Source: SBAX01 sp964646605 (GTDB taxonomy: Bacteria; Planctomycetota; Phycisphaerae; UBA1845). From it: 6,289 nucleotides of DNA. Where the stretch lies: contig CAZYEX010000041.1 in NCBI GenBank assembly GCA_964646605.1, positions 1-6,289 on the forward strand, read 5' to 3'. This document shows positions 4,882-6,289 of this stretch, one piece after another. The stretch's first letter is position 1, and each line of letters begins with the position of its first letter. A program made the translations under genes and the position numbers. The notes below the pieces were generated by a model. That model was not told the DNA's origin. It did not search any database and saw nothing but the letters and a program-made list of their open reading frames with translations.

Positions 4882-6195
4882 ATGCCACAGTTTCGCAAGT
4901 CGGTTTTGCTCTCCTTTGTTTTGGCTTTGTCGATCCGCGACGCCCGGGGCATCGTTCCGACGACGGCCACGCAGGCCCTGCTCGACGCGCGCCCGGGGTC
5001 GGTGGTCATGTTGCACGGCGATCGGGCACGGGCGGTGTATGGAGTAACGCTCGCTAGCGACTCCGACCCGGTGACGACGACCGACGATTTCGTGAGCGCC
5101 TTCCTAGCGGAGCGAGCCGACGCCTTCGGCGTGACTGGGGTTCAGCTCGCCCTCCGCGAGAAAATGAACATTCGCAACGACAAGTTCACGGTCTACACCT
5201 ATACGCAGCGCATCGAGGGTCTGCCGGTTCACAACACGCTGGTTCGCGTCCCCGTGCTTCGAGGAGCGACCGAGAGAATCGGGTACGTGGGGATGCGGTT
5301 GGTACCGCTCCCCGCCGCGGCGCTTCCCGCCGATGTCATCGATGGGGCACAAGGGGTTGCGGTCGTTTCGCAATCGGCGACCTATGGACACCTGACGACC
5401 TTCGGAGCGCCCGAGAAGGTGATCTACGAGGACACAAACAGGACCGTCCACCGCGTCTGGCGGTTCTTCGGCTACGATGACGACGAGGCCTACCACTTCT
5501 TCGTAGACACCAACACGTCGCAGATCGTGGGGACCCAAGACGCCCGGTTGGAAGGACAGATCTCAGGCAACGTCACGGGGTTTGGCACTCCCTGTCGTCC
5601 TCCGGGCGATCCGCTGCACGCGGACTGCTGTCCGATCGACTTCCCAGAGTGCTCCAACTGTTGCCCGGCGGACAACCCCGCAACGGCGGAGAGTTGTCCG
5701 CAGTCCTTCCCCATGCAAGGAGCGCAGGTGAGCATCGTCGGCGGGGCGCAACAGTTCGCCGATGCCAACGGGGGGTACCTGTTCACCGGGCTCACCGACG
5801 GCCAACCGGTGACCATCGAGAGTCGCTTGATCGGGGAATGGGTGACCGTCGAAAACGAAGTCTATTCTGGGACCAACCTCCAAGTCTCACAGGTCGGGGT
5901 CCTGCCGGGCAGCGTGGTGAATCTGACCTTCAATTCCACGAACCCCCAGACATGTGCGACTTCACCGTCGGCGCGTCCCAGCGAGTTCAACACTTCTCAG
6001 GTCAACGCGTTTCTGGCGGTGCAGAAAACCCACGACTGGTTCGACGCGCTCCAATCCGACCCGACCCCGATCGATCGGAACTTGCTGGTTCAGGTAAACA
6101 CCTGCGGCGACTTCAATGGAGAGATTTGCCAGGCGGGATACTTGAATCAGGGGACACCATACCTATTTCTTGCGAATCGGGCCGAGTCGTGGTAG
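4882..6195 (+). CDS. Secreted FTP-propeptide protein, apparently a truncated M36-type metallopeptidase
   Basis: 437 residues. Residues 1-23 form a basic then hydrophobic export-like segment. Residues 68-142 resemble the fungalysin/thermolysin propeptide (FTP), with TVYTYTQRIEGLPVHNT typical of it. A PepSY-like stretch follows to about 216 (WRFFGYDDDEAYHFFVDTNT). Residues 238-272 hold seven cysteines, including two CCP motifs. Residues 278-329 look like a CnaB/carboxypeptidase-regulatory-like beta domain (GAQVSIVGG, then DANGGYLFTGL). Residues 370-406 (NTSQVNAFLAVQKTHDWFDALQ) match the usual entry into the M36 catalytic domain. The protein then ends at residue 437. No HExxH zinc motif is present, so it should lack peptidase activity. 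The start at 4882 has a GGAGG site; the frame is open back to 4630 but overlaps the divergent gene there. The cut lies next to a transposase gene, so loss of the 3' half by insertion or rearrangement is likely but inferred. Confidence 0.8.
   Translation: MPQFRKSVLLSFVLALSIRDARGIVPTTATQALLDARPGSVVMLHGDRARAVYGVTLASDSDPVTTTDDFVSAFLAERADAFGVTGVQLALREKMNIRNDKFTVYTYTQRIEGLPVHNTLVRVPVLRGATERIGYVGMRLVPLPAAALPADVIDGAQGVAVVSQSATYGHLTTFGAPEKVIYEDTNRTVHRVWRFFGYDDDEAYHFFVDTNTSQIVGTQDARLEGQISGNVTGFGTPCRPPGDPLHADCCPIDFPECSNCCPADNPATAESCPQSFPMQGAQVSIVGGAQQFADANGGYLFTGLTDGQPVTIESRLIGEWVTVENEVYSGTNLQVSQVGVLPGSVVNLTFNSTNPQTCATSPSARPSEFNTSQVNAFLAVQKTHDWFDALQSDPTPIDRNLLVQVNTCGDFNGEICQAGYLNQGTPYLFLANRAESW
6173..6189. 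repeat. 17-bp near-palindrome in front of the transposase gene
   Basis: CGAATCGGGCCGAGTCG is symmetrical except for one mismatched pair (A at 6176, G at 6186) around a central G. It overlaps the last codons of the truncated metallopeptidase and ends 15 bases before the transposase ATG. RAYT genes are often flanked by REP-like palindromes, so it could be an element end, but no second copy is visible here. Confidence 0.35.
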
Positions 6196-6204
6196 GGGTT
6201 GGAC

Positions 6205-6289
6205 ATGGCTCGATTGGCGAGGGTAGTGGTTCCGGGGATTGCGCATCACGTTACGCAGCGCGGCAACCGACGTCAGCGGACCTTCTTCC
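6205..6289 (+). CDS. REP-associated tyrosine transposase (RAYT, IS200-like Y1 family), N-terminal part
   Basis: 28 residues are present before the window ends. They begin MARLARVVVPG and continue HHVTQRGNRRQRTFF. This is the characteristic first beta-strand region of RAYT/TnpA_REP proteins. These are HUH-type single-strand transposases that act on REP palindromes and are usually domesticated, single-copy genes. The HUH motif and catalytic tyrosine would lie outside the window. The ATG follows the stop of the truncated metallopeptidase by 9 bases. The upstream AGGGG (6194-6198) is a modest ribosome-binding site. Family confidence is high from the N-terminal motif; completeness is unknown. Confidence 0.85.
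   Translation, partial: MARLARVVVPGIAHHVTQRGNRRQRTFF

Noticed and set aside
6105..6204. Frameshift restoring the peptidase domain
   Set aside because: I read the other plus-strand frames past base 6105 and found no HExxH or other M36 motif, so a simple frameshift within the window does not explain the truncation.

Overview
The window looks like GC-rich chromosomal DNA from a planctomycete, most likely of the Phycisphaerae type. This rests on protein style rather than any marker gene. Two of the secreted proteins end in paired dockerin-like calcium loops of the form GDxxGDGxxxxxD. The domain before the second pair is followed by a short Leu-Phe tail. The intergenic DNA is full of short-period repeats. 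No rRNA, tRNA or CRISPR array was seen, so the assignment is inference.

Layout from left to right. Bases 1-95 hold what may be the C-terminal end of a plus-strand gene. It converges on a minus-strand gene for a small exported tetraheme cytochrome c (275-919). The gap between them carries a GC-rich repeat patch and a 7-bp-period tandem array. After a gene-free stretch of about 450 bases comes a minus-strand secreted subtilisin-family (S8) protease with a dockerin-like tail (1373-3346), preceded by a good sigma70-like promoter. Upstream of it, also on the minus strand, is a secreted protein of unknown function with a similar dockerin-like tail (3479-4657). That reading frame contains a 72-bp block made of four 7-mers and four 8-mers. 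A 224-base divergent spacer with dyads separates it from a plus-strand gene (4882-6195). This last gene encodes a secreted protein with a fungalysin/thermolysin-type propeptide and a cysteine-rich linker. It stops just as the M36-like peptidase domain begins, before any HExxH zinc motif. Nine bases after its stop, a REP-associated (RAYT, IS200-like Y1) transposase gene begins and runs off the window.

The four full-length genes all have N-terminal export signals or signal-like segments. The region therefore looks like cell-envelope and secreted functions (electron transfer, proteolysis, a wall- or surface-attached protein) rather than one metabolic operon. Each gene has its own ribosome-binding site, and the gaps are large enough for separate transcription. 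I did not find a convincing new multi-gene system. The most interesting points are the in-frame simple-repeat block in the unknown secreted protein, and the metallopeptidase cut short next to a RAYT transposase.
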